Positions 24,041 through 37,700 of a DNA stretch of 64,000 nt are shown here, piece after piece. The stretch spans positions 99,145,619 through 99,209,618 of the forward strand of contig NC_085047.1 in the NCBI RefSeq assembly GCF_963662255.1. Direction: 5' to 3'. Source of the stretch: Cinclus cinclus. Lineage: Eukaryota > Chordata > Aves > Passeriformes > Cinclidae. A program made the position numbers and the translations under genes. The notes beneath the pieces are model-generated. The model had not been told where the DNA came from. It did not search any database and worked only from the letters and a program-made list of their open reading frames with translations. Position 1 is the stretch's first letter, and the number at the start of each line of letters is the position of its first letter.

Positions 24041-26228
24041 GTTAGAGTTAATCCTTTTTTCTGATTATGTATAAGAAAGATGAAGGTGATGACAGCCCAT
24101 TTTCCTGTGTGTAAACAGGATGCTTTCAATTCCATTACATAGTTGATTCTGCTGATAAGCTTAGAGGGTTCTAGTTCTACAAAACTAACCAGTCATTTAG
24201 CAGCTCTGCATGTCCATCTTTCACTTCTAAACATTTTAAACATTTGTTTCTAGGAGAGCTGTCAGGCAGTTCTCAATTAATATTTATAGTATTCATATTT
24301 CCCAGAGAACATAAAGAATCTCTCTGGCTGTGTTATAATTTACACCACACCTGTGAGTGAGTGCAGCCTTTCATTTAATGGTAGAGAAATGTCAAAGGGG
24401 CTGCATGGTTATCCCTGTGTTGTTTCAGGATAGCAGTAGCAGAATTAGCCATTTATTGGAGGATATGTCTGAGCTGTCCCAGAGAAGATGTAAACTGGTA
24501 GATTGGAAGAGGTGGAAAGGAAATCAGAGTTAACATTTCCTAGGAAAGTGTAACTTCCCTGCTGATGCCCATGAAATTGTCCATTTTGTATTATTGTGTT
24601 TTGTCTGGAAGTGAAAGTGTTGTGTTTGTTATGTTTACATTGTAAATACAAGTATTATGTCTGTTTCTGATGGATATCCACTGAATGATGCAAAAGGCAG
24701 ACTTTGAGGTAAAAAGTACTTTAGTTGGTTACTTACTTGTTTTGCAGATGGGGGAAAAATCTTTTACTGGGGTGTTGAGCAACTCAACACTAACAACTCA
24801 GAGATTCTCAGAAGCTCTAGCTCAGGAAAAATAGAAGTATCTCTGGAAAATAAAAGGAAATGGTAACTTACAGAATATTCCTAATTTACACATTTTTTCC
24901 TAGTTAAAAATTTAGGTCAAGAAGATAGCTATTACAAATTTAAATTATTAATAGATTTTGTATTTGAAAGTACTTTTTAAGTTCAAGCTGTAGTAATTCA
25001 GGAAGGTTTGGGCTATTTTCACACCCATCAGAGAGCCAGAGAGAGAGAAAGGCTCAAAGTTACACTCGTGCTCTAGGAACGAGCTCGCTCAGCCCTTCCT
25101 GGTGACTGGTCAGCTTGGAAGTGGACATGAGCTACCTTTTTGCACAGATGTTCTCATAGATACAGTCACTCTCCAGGATTTTTTAGGGAAAGAGAGGTAG
25201 CTTAATGTCCAAAGAGAGCTACTTCTGTTTAAGAACTTCGGTGTTTTGTAAAAAATTCTTCCTTTCAGACCCTGAAGAACAATTTTGAATTGTGAATCAT
25301 TTGGATTTAGAGTGTTGCTATTAATCTGTGAAGAAAGTATAAGGTCCTTGAATGGATGTAGTTGTACTAAACTACTGGATTTTGTATTTGGTTGAGTATA
25401 TGCAATAAACATCATTCAGATTTCACTGAAGGGGATGCTGCAGTTGTTGGGGAAAAAGTGCAGTCAGTGAAATCAAAGGGTAATTATGACTCAGTGCTTT
25501 TTGCATAGAGTTTCTAAGAAACTGAATAGTCGTTTGCCAATGAAAACAGTCCACTGAAGTCAATGCTTTATGGCTATGAAAAGGGAGGATGAGGCTATAG
25601 GTGTTGCAGAAAGTAGCAACAGGACAATAAAGTCCTCACTGCAGATCAGTTGGTCTTGCCAAATTTTTCTTAGTCTTTGAAAATCTTTTTGCTGTCATGA
25701 TTTTTTGTGAGTTTTTTTGCCTTTTGCCCACTCAAAAATTAAGATGCAGAAACTATAAATGTCACTTCCATAATAAGGATTAGTTTTGGGCTTGGAGGAA
25801 AAGGCATAAAGTTAATTGGAAGGTCATAAATAAATCAGTGAATTTCTCATGTGTGTTTATGCATATACTTTTAAAAATCTCTTTGTAGAGTTTTGGTTTC
25901 TAAAGAAGATCTGGATAAACTTCTGCTTGTTGACTCTCTTAGCTGCAGTGTGTAGGATTCTCTAGTTCTCAGCTGAGAAAACTGTTTCTGAATTTCAGGA
26001 GCTGGCTGTATTGTTTCAGAAAAAAAAAAAGACATGCCATATAAGTAGAAAGAAATAATTTTAGTACCTGATATCAAATACTTAATAAAAAGAAAAACAA
26101 GGAAAAAATTGTTTATTGTAAGAGAAACAGTGTTTCGTGAAAAATTTATGCATGTTTATGGTGCTAGACAAGTTTGATTTCTCAGTTTTAGTGAAACTAT
26201 ATAATGAAAAATGCCTGTAGTTACCATT
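24041..26228. other. Unique non-coding DNA
   Basis: No gene or TE is recognised. The segment 25020-25130 is briefly GC-richer and keeps CpGs (ACACTCGTGC, AACGAGCTCGCTC). A 101-codon minus frame at 25110-25415 has no known domain. Confidence 0.5.
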
Positions 26229-26325
26229 TCTGGAAGTATTTCAAAGACTGTAGGTGTGGTGCTTAGGAATGTTGTTTAGTGGTGGACTTGGCAGTACTGG
26301 ATTTATTATTCTGTGATTCCATAAT
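26229..26325 (+). mobile_element. Short CR1 LINE tail (sense)
   Basis: TCTGGAAGTATTTCAAAGAC, then TAGGTGTGGTGCTTAGGAAT, GTTTAGTGGTGGACTTGGCA, and an ATTCTGTGATTCC end. This matches the last ~95 bases of the CR1 subfamily with the 'gcgcttagggacatggtttagtggtgg' tail. A block of roughly 40 bases normally present before the octamers is missing. It appears to be the same subfamily as the antisense piece at 51885-51966. Confidence 0.85.
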
Positions 26326-28344
26326 ATGATCATGCAAGTTAATATAATACTATAATCTTTTATGCATGATAATTAATGCACATCTTCCATTTTAGAAAGA
26401 TTTCCAAGAGTTTTTAGCATATTTTTGCTATTAATTAAAAGCAAAATCTTCTTCAAGTACCGATTACAGTTATATTGCCTCAGGAATGCTGAACAAGTGA
26501 TCTTGGGGCTGTGAATGGCACAAGAGCACTGTAATCTCTAGCTCTATGGCACTGGTGTGCACTGATGGTGTGTAGCCATTCTGGTTCAAAAGCCAATGGT
26601 CAGCAGCTGGCCAGAAGCAGAGAACCCCCTTCTGGTTGGGGCAATGGGGACATCCCTACAGATCCTGGGAGCTGCTGGCACTTCCACTGAGGTGGGGGGC
26701 AGAGAGGGTCCAGCCATGGTGGAGTCACCATTATTTATGTCAGTAAAATAATCTTGTACCACGTCTTTCAGTGCCTTGTGTCTGCAGTGATGTGACCTGT
26801 AACACTTACAGCTCCGTGTGGTCACCAGAGCACCTCACTGGACTTCAGTGACTTGGTGCCATTTAGAAATGGTATTTCCAACTTGACAAAGGTGTAGGCA
26901 ATGCAGAGGTGATGTGGGGGAGCACTTAGTTGATGTGAAAGCGCTTTGTCAAATAAAACTGCTCTAAGTTGTTGTCAGTTGACAATTTTTTAGGTTTTGC
27001 AAAGTGTTTTTTATATGATACACTCTAGATTAGCTATATTTTAAATGTATAATATGAGGCTAAGGAGTGAAAATGTTATGTACTGTAGTTATCAGACTTC
27101 TTATTCTTCTTCAGAACATTTTCATATGCTGTTTCCTGGTGATCTCTTTCAGTGGTTTCATAGTTTGATAGTAATGTGTGGAAATTGTTACCTTGCTCCT
27201 AATTTAATAATTAGGGAAAAAATGTATATATATAATTGCAGTCTAAGGATGACATAGTGGTGGGCTTGTTTGTTTTGTTTTTTTCCCTCCATCTTGGTAA
27301 CTGGGAAATTAATGCTGAGTGGATGCTGTGCTCAGAAAACAAAGGCTGTACATAATTCTGTTTCGAATAAAAGTGGCACCACAGTAGCATGTATATCATT
27401 ACTGATATTCTCTTGGGCCCTGTAGAGTATATATATATCAATGCTTTTGACTGAAACCCTTTTACTGGGATACTAGAAAGCATTAATAGGCAATATATGA
27501 AAATGATGAAGTGGAAACAGGCATTTCTAAGTCTTACAGCCATTCCTGCTCTAAGTAGGTAGCTATCACCTAATAGAAATCACTGCTCTGCAAAGCTGAA
27601 TTTGTGAAATATACAAGGGGTTTTCTTTTTACCTGAAAATCTATTCAAACCACTTTGAGGTTTGCAGAGGAAGTCTGCAAAACTATAAGTAGTTTGTACA
27701 AGGTTACGGATTTCCAGCTGGTTTCTGAATTACCCTTATCATAAGCTTTTCTTTCATCGAGGCCGCTGCTATGTACAAGGTGAGTTTGGTGTTTATTGCT
27801 TCCTTCAAATGGACTAAAACCATGGTGTTGGCTTTGATGTAGAAACAACAACCAGCTGTTCTGCTCTGATTTTCCATGGACTTCAAGTGAAATAAAATTG
27901 CGTATGAGAAGGATAATGGATTTAAGGAGAAGGAGTTAGGGGACTTCCTAATATATTAAAGCAGAGAGATGCAGAGACAGAAAATGCTAAATGAGAAAGA
28001 AAATAATAAATTCAAAGAATGGCTTCTCTGCAAAGGCTGGTAGCATTACCAGAGAAGTTAATATGCATTTGTGACTGAAACTTATGTATTGTTTGTAAGT
28101 TGTATTTTGTCTGACTTCTGCTGTATTTCTACTTCAGATGAAGAAAAAAGGGTTCTAGCTTTCACATGGGTTCTTGGGAGCAAAACCCAGGTTGTTCAGA
28201 GATGAATAAGTATCTCAGGATGATATCCATATACACAAGCACAGATGAGTGTTGTTGTTGGGTCTGGGAATTATTTTTTTTCCCTCAAGTTTTAAAATAC
28301 TTCATCTATGAACAAAAATCTTCTCTAGAGCCAAGTTTTTTTGT
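26326..28344. other. Unique non-coding DNA
   Basis: The segment 26500-26830 is GC-richer than its surroundings and has an open minus frame of 79 codons (26586-26825) rich in Pro, Ser and Thr. I do not recognise it, and it may be an old repeat. Around 27430 there is a short (TA)n run. No gene is called. Confidence 0.5.
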
Positions 28345-28424
28345 TTGTTGTTTTTTTTTTTTTTTTTTTTTTTGTGGGCAGGGAGGTGTTTGCTTGTTTT
28401 GGGGTTTTTTTTTTTTTTTTTTGA
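28345..28424. repeat. Double poly(T) tract (T23 and T18) with G-rich spacer
   Basis: A 23-base T run (28351-28373) is followed by a G/T spacer and an 18-base T run (28405-28422). The pair belongs to the T/G-rich class seen throughout the window. The lengths may be affected by sequencing of homopolymers. Confidence 0.95.
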
Positions 28425-28608
28425 TGAACTATAGCTCATAACTGTCTGGCAAAGCTAAAGTACAGTTGCTTACTGTGCTTGTATTTCATTTCTGATCTGA
28501 GCCAAAGTGCTGAACCATAAAAAATCTACAATGCAGAACATTTCTTTATAAAGATTGAACACAGTAATTTTACAAACCAGAATAGAGTTCATTTAACAAA
28601 GTTCTGAG

Positions 28609-28640
28609 AAAAAAAAAAAAAAGCAAGAAAAAAAAGAAAT
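28609..28640. repeat. A-rich tract
   Basis: An A run of about 14, then GCAAG, a second A run of 8 and GAAATT. It is simple sequence. Confidence 0.85.
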
Positions 28641-31600
28641 TAATCAGCTTTATTCTTATCCCAATGCTGGATGGTTTCCAGACTTCACAGAGTGGGGTTC
28701 CAGCTCTTGAATTCAGGAGCATGAATTTTTCCTAGAATAAAGGCTGACTGTATTAAAGCTTCAACAGGCTTCTGCTGTGCTCTGCAGTGACCACTAACAA
28801 TTACAGCTCTCCTTCTGTGAACCTGACGAAGTGTTTGGAGTTTTAAAAGCTGCATTGACAAACATGTAGTTGAGATAATTAGCCTCTGGGGGCTTCACTG
28901 AGAGACGTGAGAAAGCAGCTGTCCTGTATTGTAAGGAAGTAAGGTCCTTTACAGCAGCAGTGATGTAAGGCTGAAGATCAGTTCCTTTGACATGATGCGA
29001 GATGTGTAAATGCATTTTTTTTGTGTTTTATGAACTACTTGCTGATGGAAATGTGAAATTTTGATAGACTCTGCAGCATCTGATGGGGGATGGACTTTCC
29101 CATTAGTGGGAACAGCAATATTTGCTGATACATCTCTTTGGTTAGCTCTGGGCCATTAATAATGGTGAGTGGTACTTGAAAACACAAGCAAAAAAGCTCT
29201 TTTTGGATGGGGAGAGTTTCAGGGGAATGAGAGAAAGAAAAAAGCATTTTCCTGAGTGCTGTTGTATCTTCTGAAGAAGGGCAGGATCCATTTGTGATGT
29301 GAAAATAAGGCCATAGTGTGTAACATAGCAAGACATTGCTTCTAGCTTTTTTAACTAGATTGTTTTTCAGTGTACAGAGTCTGAAATGGCTTGTTCTTGT
29401 CCATCCATGCACATGAATGTCTTTTTAGAAAAGAATAAAAGGTGCCTGTCAGCAGCTGGAGTGTCCCAGGGGTCCCATTTCAGCAGTACTGCCAAAAAAA
29501 TCTTGATGAAATATAGGAGTGAAGTTTGGTCATCTATAGCTTTGCCTGTGGATAGGATAACACCTTTCCATTAAAATATTTTTTCATAATTCTTAATTGA
29601 AAATTTTGAACTGTAGTGATATTTATGCTGGTTATATGTTATATATAAGCGGGTTATGCTTCTTTCTGTGAACATTTTGCATCTATTCTTAGATATTTTG
29701 TACTGAAACATGAAAACTCAAAGGGAGAACTTGCAGAAAACATAGATGGCTGAACCAGAGTTTGAGTAGTCAGCTTGCGTGAAAAACTCACAAAATATAT
29801 AGGAAGACACTAAAGCAGGTTTTACAACTTTCCAGCTTGGTTTCACAGTTTATACTATTTATTTAAAAAAATTGACAGAGTTATTACTGTTTGTTATAAT
29901 TATTGTTTCAGAATAAATATTCTATATGTTTATTGGATGCAAGAGGAGAAAAAAGTTCCACAGCAATTTCCAGGAGAATTTTACTTTGAAGAACAATTTT
30001 AATAGTGTATCCTAGAACTTATTCTTAACTGACACTACACAGAATTGCTTTGGAAGACAAATAATACTTAGCTCTGGACAAGTTTCAGTTTGGACCCCGT
30101 GCCTGTTACATTTTCAAAGTGCAGAGCATGGAATATGTACAATAATTTGGATGCAGAGTGCAGGAAGGCACCCTATCTGTGGTTTGGAGGGAGCAGTTGT
30201 CTTCTATAATGTGCAGTTTTTTAAATTGGTGATTGAAAACTGAGCATTGAATTACTTTACTGAGCTTTCTGGTTTCCAGAAATGTGTTTTGGTTTTCTCT
30301 ACTGATGCTTTTGTGCCTGCAAACAAGAGCTGCCTGCCTGCCTGTGAGAAGTAGATGAGAAATAATTTTTGTCCTTTTTTTTTTGTTGTTGTTGTTGATT
30401 CGTGAATTTCTGTCAAAAGTCAACTAACTAAGAATCTGAAAAACAGAAGAATTTCTCTCTCATCTTTTTTGACTTGTTTTAGGGTCTGTTTGTCACAGGG
30501 TGACAGCTAGTAAGCCATTAATGTTTCCACAAATTATATAGGGTTTTTTTCCTATAGTTGGCTATTTTAATCTAAAATATGGGTGTCTGCACAGTGGCCG
30601 TAAAAAACCCATTTCTGGCGTGTTACATGTGCTTCCCAGGCTCTATGGCCCTTGTTTTTAAATACAAGCTTGCAATTGTAGATCATCATACGTGTATATG
30701 TATGCATGTATGCTTTCTTTCAATACAGAAACTAAGCTCTGGCCTCTCTTGCCTTGATAGCTGGCAGCCCCCTGGCTAATTGGGGTAACATTGGGATGGT
30801 ATCAGGGAGTGACATGAGCCCAGGCTAGCATAACTTAAAGGTACTGTAATAAATTACTATGACTTGTTCCTGGAAATTTTATGATTGTAGAGAAATTATA
30901 GGGTAGCACTCAGTGATTTTTATTTTCATTTGTTTTTATTTTTTTAAACTTGGTACTATTATTTTCTTTCAGTAATTGCCTGGAAAAATACTACCTGAAG
31001 ATGTGAGTCTTGAATATTATATTTATCACAAGCAAAACCAGCAATATCTTCCCCAAACCTCATTTCTTCTCTATTCAAAGTTGTTTACAGCACATGGCAC
31101 TGGAAAGGTGAGCCACATGGTGCAGGAATCTTGCCAGTGTGGTGTTTGTTACCCATGCAGGTGTTCATGCTTGCCTTCTGGAAACACGAACATTCAGCCT
31201 TGGAAAGGACAAAAATCATAACATTCATGCTCTTGTAACCCCTATGCTGTCCTGTGCTGCCCTTCTTCATTAGCTGTGGCAAACCCCTACCCTTACCCCT
31301 TCTTGCACAAATGATAGTAGGGTGTATAAGTAACCTTAGTATGGTGTGCACGTAACAGCTGCAGCTGGGCTCTCTGGAGATGAGGCTCAGATCTGCTCAT
31401 GTCATGTGTTCACAAAGAAAAAGAGAAAACAAAATTCATGTCATAACTTGTGGTGATTTCCCCTGGTCTAAAGGGAGCCTTGACAATGAAGAAACCATCC
31501 CAGTTAGGGTCAAGTAGGTCTCCTTCACAAGGCAAGTCCAGATGTGTGTTTTCATTACTCCAGCATCTGAAATCTACCAGTTTTTTCTATAGCTACTGAT

Positions 31601-32028
31601 GGAAGACCAAGGATCTTCAGTGACTGCAAACTCTTTTATTTAGAGGCATTATATAAACCAGAACAAAACCTTAACCTTGTTAACTTCAACTCCTTAAGTT
31701 ATTGGTTGCAGTAAAATTTGAATATCATGAGTACCTCTAACAATTTTTCCAGTTTCTCTTTGGGAGAAGTGGGATATCTGTCTCTTTACCTTACCATGAA
31801 CTATAACTATACAATAGATATAAAAGTATTGATAACATTCCCTATACTGTGAATGGTCTGGGGTCATGACCATAGCTGAGAGAAGTGCAGTATTTAGTCT
31901 AAATATTTTCTTTTCTGAGCAAAGTGTATTACTGGAGTTAATCTGATAGGTTTTGTCAGACAGATACATGAAGTGGTGTGCTGCTTTAACGAAAGCAGGC
32001 AAACTGTGGTCTTGCACAAAGTTGCAAA
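28641..32028. other. Unique non-coding DNA
   Basis: No TE or exon is recognised. The minus-strand frames at 28794-29015 (73 codons) and 29035-29412 (125 codons) have ordinary amino-acid composition but no domain that I know. The first overlaps a segment retaining a few CpGs (GACGAAG, GAGACGTGAG, GATGCGAG), so 28800-29015 could be conserved DNA. Confidence 0.45.
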
Positions 32029-32085
32029 TAATAAATTTATTTATATTAGGATTTATATTTATATTATTTATATTTATATTGGATA
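32029..32085. repeat. (TTTATA)n AT-rich repeat
   Basis: Imperfect hexamer units of TTTATA/TTATAT over about 57 bases, broken by TTAGGA in the middle. It is a simple tandem repeat. Confidence 0.9.
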
Positions 32086-35000
32086 TTTAGGAGACTAAAT
32101 ATCTCCTTTCTCAACTTCCTGGGCTCAGGCTCTCTTTTCTCCAGAGCTTTGCCTCTGCCAGGTACTGCATTAATTGTATTGTAATGATGTAAAGAGGTGG
32201 TAGGAGTACAGAGGGACTGCGTTGTGCTGGGTTCTGGCAGCAGAGTAACAACCAGATTGTGGTATTCTCCTTGCTGTTTAAAGATCAGCAGTTCCCTTAT
32301 TTATCCTTTCCAGTTTAAAGTTTTAAGCCTGTCTATGGCATTTATAGTATATTTTGGTAGCCCATGTGAAGTTTTCAAAAACTCACTCTAAGCTGGAGAG
32401 TTCTTTTAGTCTTCCCTCTATTTAGGGAGAATTAAAGGCAATTTCTGTGTGAGTTGTTTTTGGTTCTTCTAGCAGAAAGAAACTGGATGAACTTTTTTTC
32501 AAATTATGCTATTGAAAAATGTGGAAAATATGGGTGGAAGGGTGGCATTATAGAAAACGAAGTCACAGAACTTGCTATTGTGAGTTGGAAAATGAAATTT
32601 ATTGCTCAAAGACATGGTGTGAGCTGGTTTTACTCAGGCTGGAGAGGTGTTCTCATAGGAAGGTTGTCACTGGAGGAGGAGGAGAGAGGATCCACAGACT
32701 TAGGGTATTTCAGAAGACAGATCAAAATAAATTGTGCATTTTGTTGATTGTCTCAAAGAGCTCAGTAAACTTCCACCTTATGCTGTTTTCAGCAATGAAA
32801 TTTCATCTTTACGTCAAGGGTAGAAAAGGAACTTTGTTCTGAGTGGTGTGTGAGAAAGGCAGTGTCAAAACATACAGGTCTGCCTGCTTATAAGCAGGGT
32901 TTGTCATCATTTTTAAAGTGTATAATATGGCTAAATGAAGAAACTTCTAAACAGTGCTTGTTTTTCAGGTCTGCATGCTGTGTTCTTACTGCTCTCAGTC
33001 CTTGTGGTGCTGTCATGTAAATCAGTGGCTGACTGGTCTTTCTCGTTTATGATACTTGCAGCAATTCATTAGCTCTGTCTTATTTAAGAGACTTTTATTT
33101 TTAGCTTTACAGTCCTTTAATGTGCTTCTTTCAGACACTGACACATGACTCTGAGAGAGCTCTCAGATCCAGCCTGAAAATGTGTTATCCTACAGGAAAT
33201 GAATACAGTGGAATTCATCCAGTTTGTCTAGGGGCTTTTACCTGATACTTGTTGCCATGTTCTATGAACCTGGACTTTTGGAGTAATTTCTGTAGTGAAA
33301 CTCTGCACTATGGGAAAGGGTACTGATGACTTAATAGATGGAATAGACTTTGATAATAGATTTAGACATACTTTCTCTTACAGGCTAGCGAGTTCATGAT
33401 ATAATTTTAAAAGCACACTATAATAATCTGCAACATGGGCATCTTGCTTACAAGAGCTCCTAAGCTACAGTGAAGAGTCTCCATTTAAGATGCTCAGTGA
33501 CAGATTCTGTGACAAACTAATCTTAATTATATTTATGTTTACCTGTCTCCTCTGTAACTTAACTGCATTATGAAAAGGTTCCTTATTTTTCTGTTAGTAG
33601 CAAGCTATCCAGTAATAGCAGACTTGCACGTGGCATTGATGTGTATCATTTAGGTAAACTAAATATATTTAGAGACACCTTTCATAGTTGTTAGCATGCT
33701 ATATTTAGATAGCAACAGCTGAGTGATGGATTTGGGTAGGGAGGTATAGGAGAATATGGCTAGAAACTTAAGTGAGGAGTCATCTGTAGCAGTAGCTAAG
33801 AAGGGTCTTCATGGTAATGCACATAAAATCCTCCAGAGAACATTCTCTGTGCTCTTCTCATGTTCAGGAGAGAAAATGGCTCTTCCAAAAGGGAATTCAC
33901 TGCCCAAGAGAGATACCAGCTTCTTCATCCCACTCCTTGGAAGAGTCACTTTTTCTATGTCAGCAATAGATCAAGCTAAAGGGGACAAAATTCACTAAAC
34001 CAAAGATTGTTTTGCTGAATACCTTGCACAGGCTCTCTGAGGGCAATGTTCAAGTGAAATATGTAAGAAACATTTAGGATTTTAAGAGCTGTCTGCTCTC
34101 TCTGGGTTTGCTTGGACTTCAGAAAAGAGAGGAAACAGTGCAGTGGAAATGTGTAGATATGACATCAAGGAGGGGAAAAATGGTGTAAAAATTTATTCCT
34201 TTTTTCTGAGGCTGTCTGTCTTGTCTGTAACATCCTTTTCCATATTGCCAATGTGTCTGAGAGTGTTTGACAGCATCAAAAACCTGGTTTATTTAAAAAA
34301 CAGTCCTTAAGGAGTTTAAAATTCATTGTCTGTTAAAAAACCACAAGCATAGAGAAGGAAAGGGAGGGGAGTGGTAGATGTGTGTGGATGCTGGAAGTAG
34401 AACTGCAGAAAGGGCATCCCTGTGTCAGGCTTCTGAAGAGGAACCTCAGCTGATGTGAGTTGTGGTTGGTTTAGAGGGCGTTTGCTAAGATAAGTAGTAT
34501 AACAAGGGGTGGTGGTACATTTAACTGGACTGGATCATGGCTTCAGGATGACTTTGTTCCCTCTCTTTTCACATAAACTTTTAGTACTTCTAAACTTGGC
34601 TTGTGATCATTGATTGCCTCTTCAGTAAATGAGGTGCATCTCTGTGGCCCTGTTAGTTCAGATAAGTTTCCACAATTTTCTCTCTGAGACCAGATCATTA
34701 CATGTGTTCACATTTCCCAAACAGCTGAAGTCAGCAGCAGCAAATGTAATTGGGTAATATTTTTGTATAAATTGATTTGGTTTTCAGTTTCAAGGAGGTA
34801 CCAAAACAATGAAGCCTTTCAGATTCACGTTGGATTTCATAAGAATATAACATCTCTGCAATCTGTTCTTTAGTGATAACTCATATCTTGTGAAGCATTT
34901 TATGCAATAGCTACTTTTTTCTTTATATTTTATAATTTTGTTTTAAATGTCTGTTTTTTTCTTCAGTTAAAGAGCATTGAGCATATTCTTGAAACTGCTC

Positions 35001-35986
35001 TATGCCTTACCAGTGTGTCCTGTCTGATGGCACATCAGAATCAGAGATGCAAGTGGTTTCTACCCAGTGCCTGCTTTTTCCCCAAAGATGGGAACAGCTG
35101 CTTGAGCAGTGAACCTCTTGGCCAAAAGCCAAATGTCAACCCCTTAAGCACTGTTTGACAGGGATTTGGCAGCTACAGCCATCAGTGGGACCTGCAGAGC
35201 AAGCAGAGGGCAAGGAAGGTGAGAAGCAGTGCTCTCTGGTCCCCAGGGACATGAAGAGCTGGGTGTGTAGGCAGCGATGAGACCCCTGGTTCCTGAGGAG
35301 AGAAGAGACTGTGGGGAAGATGCTGGACATTGGGATGTGCTTCCTGTGCTTCTAGAACCATGAGCATCCAGATCTGAAGGGGGGAAAGAAAAAAAAAATC
35401 CCAAATACTGTTAGAAGGAAAAAGTGGGTGTACTGCCACATAGTACATATCCCTGTACCTCTTGATCTTTCAGCATAGCTTGAGATTTTATTCCCTGCTT
35501 CATGCAACATGCCTAGGGCTCCTGGCCAGGTGTTGTTGAAATTAAGATTTCTGTGAAATGGCTCTTGCTACCACAGTGGTGCTGTCACTAAGCAGTTGTT
35601 CCCTCTGTCATCTGGCCTGTCCTTTTAATTCCTGGTTTGCTCACAAGCCTCTGCCAGCTGGTGGCCTGATGGGGGGAGGTATTCAGAGGAGAAGCTAATG
35701 TGCAGGGTGTGACCTGAACAGGTATTACTGAATGTCTCCTGGACAAAAATATAGATGGAGATAGTCTTTGATGCAAAAAGTTGCACTCCTTTGCAGCTGA
35801 GGCAGTTGGGTGGCCATGGTGCCTCTGGTGGTGAGGACAGATGAGATAATCTGCTTATTTAATAATTTCTCACCAGAAATTTGAAAACTGGAAAGCAGAA
35901 ACTAGCTAATCACATAGATGCTTAGGGCAAAGAAATATTATAGTCTACAAGTCCAAGTACACTGATGAACCAAATGGCCTCTCTGT
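32086..35986. other. Unique non-coding DNA
   Basis: Nothing is recognised except a GC-richer patch at about 35000-35390 with overlapping featureless minus-strand frames. That patch may be an unrecognised repeat. Confidence 0.5.
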
Positions 35987-36041
35987 AAAAAGAAAAAAAA
36001 AAAAAAAAAAGAAAAAAAAAAGAGAAAACAAAGAAAAAGGT
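35987..36041. repeat. Poly(A)-rich tract
   Basis: About 55 bases of A runs interrupted by single G or C. No retrocopy body was recognised on its 5' side, so I do not call it the tail of a retroposed mRNA. Confidence 0.9.
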
Positions 36042-37540
36042 AAAATAAAATTTTGGTATTTCTGACAGATGTTGCTTCTCTGTCACTACAAGGTGTATGT
36101 ATGGGGAAAATATACTTAGAAGAATTTGTACTCTTCGTCATTCCAGTCCAAGAAGCTGTTAGTTTTCTGCAGCAGTAGTAGTATTTCAGGGTTTCAGATG
36201 TACTTTTTCTTCCATCATATGCTATCCAGTGCCAGATTTACAACCTATGCCAATGCAAGTGACTAGGTACTACTGTTGCTTCTCACTTCCTCCCAAAACG
36301 TATATCCTAAATTTGCCTTCTGAGAAACCTTGGTGCTACAGCTACATACATTGAAACCATAGATATGAAATAGATAGTGGAGGGACTGCTTAGCTCGCCT
36401 ATTTATTTGGGGGTTATGCTCTGTAGCGTTTCCCTGCTGAAGCAGGCAGATATTTAGTGTGTTCCACATTCAGGTGGGTAAATAGTTCCTCCAGCAAGAG
36501 GAGGAAACCAGGTTTGGTATAATCTGGTTTACCTTGGGGATTTAGTTGGGTTGAGTCTTTTCCTTTGTCCAAAAACACATGAACAATTTAAACAAGAGGT
36601 GTCTGGGGATAGGTGTCCTCCACAGTAAACTGTAGTGTTTCATAGATTGAATAGAGCTGTTATTTGAGAGAGACACAGAGGTTTCTCCTTAGCAAATCAG
36701 CATTGTGCATGGATGGCATTTCCTTCAAAGATCAGTTTTTTCAATTACCAACAATTTCAAAACAGATCACAAGGACACAATTCATCAGGAAAATTCTTTG
36801 TTATATGGAAAAGCAAAAATTAAAATTTGTCTTATTTTACTTTGTGGGATGTTCTGTGGTCAGAAATGAGAGCAGGAACTAGCAGTCTCTTTGGGAGCTG
36901 TGAGCTCAGGCATTTGGTCAGTGGGAAAAGATACTAATGGATGTTAAACCTTCAGGCATTTCTGCATTCCATTTGTAACTTCTCTATTAATGAATTTGCC
37001 ATGATTAGACAATTTCAATTTGCCAGGAGGGAAAAAAAAGGGCTACAATTTCTAGGAAGATATTTTGTTATGCTGGTGTTTTTCACTACAATGAAAAGCT
37101 GTGTGTCAGGCTGCAGGGTTGTCAGGGGTCTTTTGAGACTAGATGTGCCAACAAGGAAAGTACATAATGAGAGATGAAATGACTAGTGTAGTTTCTTGAA
37201 AGAGCTCAATTTCCTTTTCTGAAGAGAAATTTTCTTCAGGATTTAAAATACTATTGCAGCATAGCTATTTGGCAGCTTGGATTGTTCTCATGTTATGAAA
37301 ATGATGCTAATAATTCCTATTGACTGCTGTGACCTCTGCTGGAAGGAAAAGAGTCCATTTCCTCATAGGCTTTCTTCTCACAGCCTGGTAACATATTCTT
37401 AATTTATTTATTTACTACCTGTTTGTTCCCTGCAGCAAATTTCTCTGCCTGCCAGGTGGCTGAAGTAATTTACATACTTTGTCATTTATCTCTTGTCATA
37501 AATGTAGTTCAAAAACAAATATCTGATGAAATTTTTAACC
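36042..37540. other. Unique non-coding DNA
   Basis: No gene or TE is recognised. The frames at 36664-36882 and 36941-37177 are short and featureless. The last part (37435-37540) has the even texture of the CpG-bearing patch that follows. Confidence 0.5.
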
Positions 37541-37700
37541 TAATAGGCCTTCATTTCTATGGGTGTATGCTTTGTATTCTTTGTGGGGCTTAATTTAACT
37601 TTGCCTATGAACGTCTGTCGTAACGTTTACATCCACAGCTACATTTTCTATTTGTACAACGTCTTGCTCCGAGATGTCAATGTGTAAGTCTAGATTGCAT
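37541..37700. other. CpG-retaining patch, candidate conserved element
   Basis: Five CpGs fall within 60 bases (37612-37671) in a region where CpG is otherwise rare, and the patch contains no repeat. On plus, an ORF of 42 codons runs from ATG 37559 to TAA 37687; its C-terminal half is rich in Tyr, Val and Asn. The minus strand is also open across the same bases. Splice-like signals, ACATCCACAG ending at 37638 and GTAAGT at 37684-37689, bracket a 45-base piece that could be a micro-exon. Suppressed CpG decay with constrained-looking sequence suggests selection or lack of methylation. I cannot tell a conserved non-coding element, a small exon and chance apart. Confidence 0.35.

Noticed and set aside
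35987..36041. Poly(A) tail of a processed pseudogene
   Set aside because: No retrocopy body or target duplication was recognised next to it.
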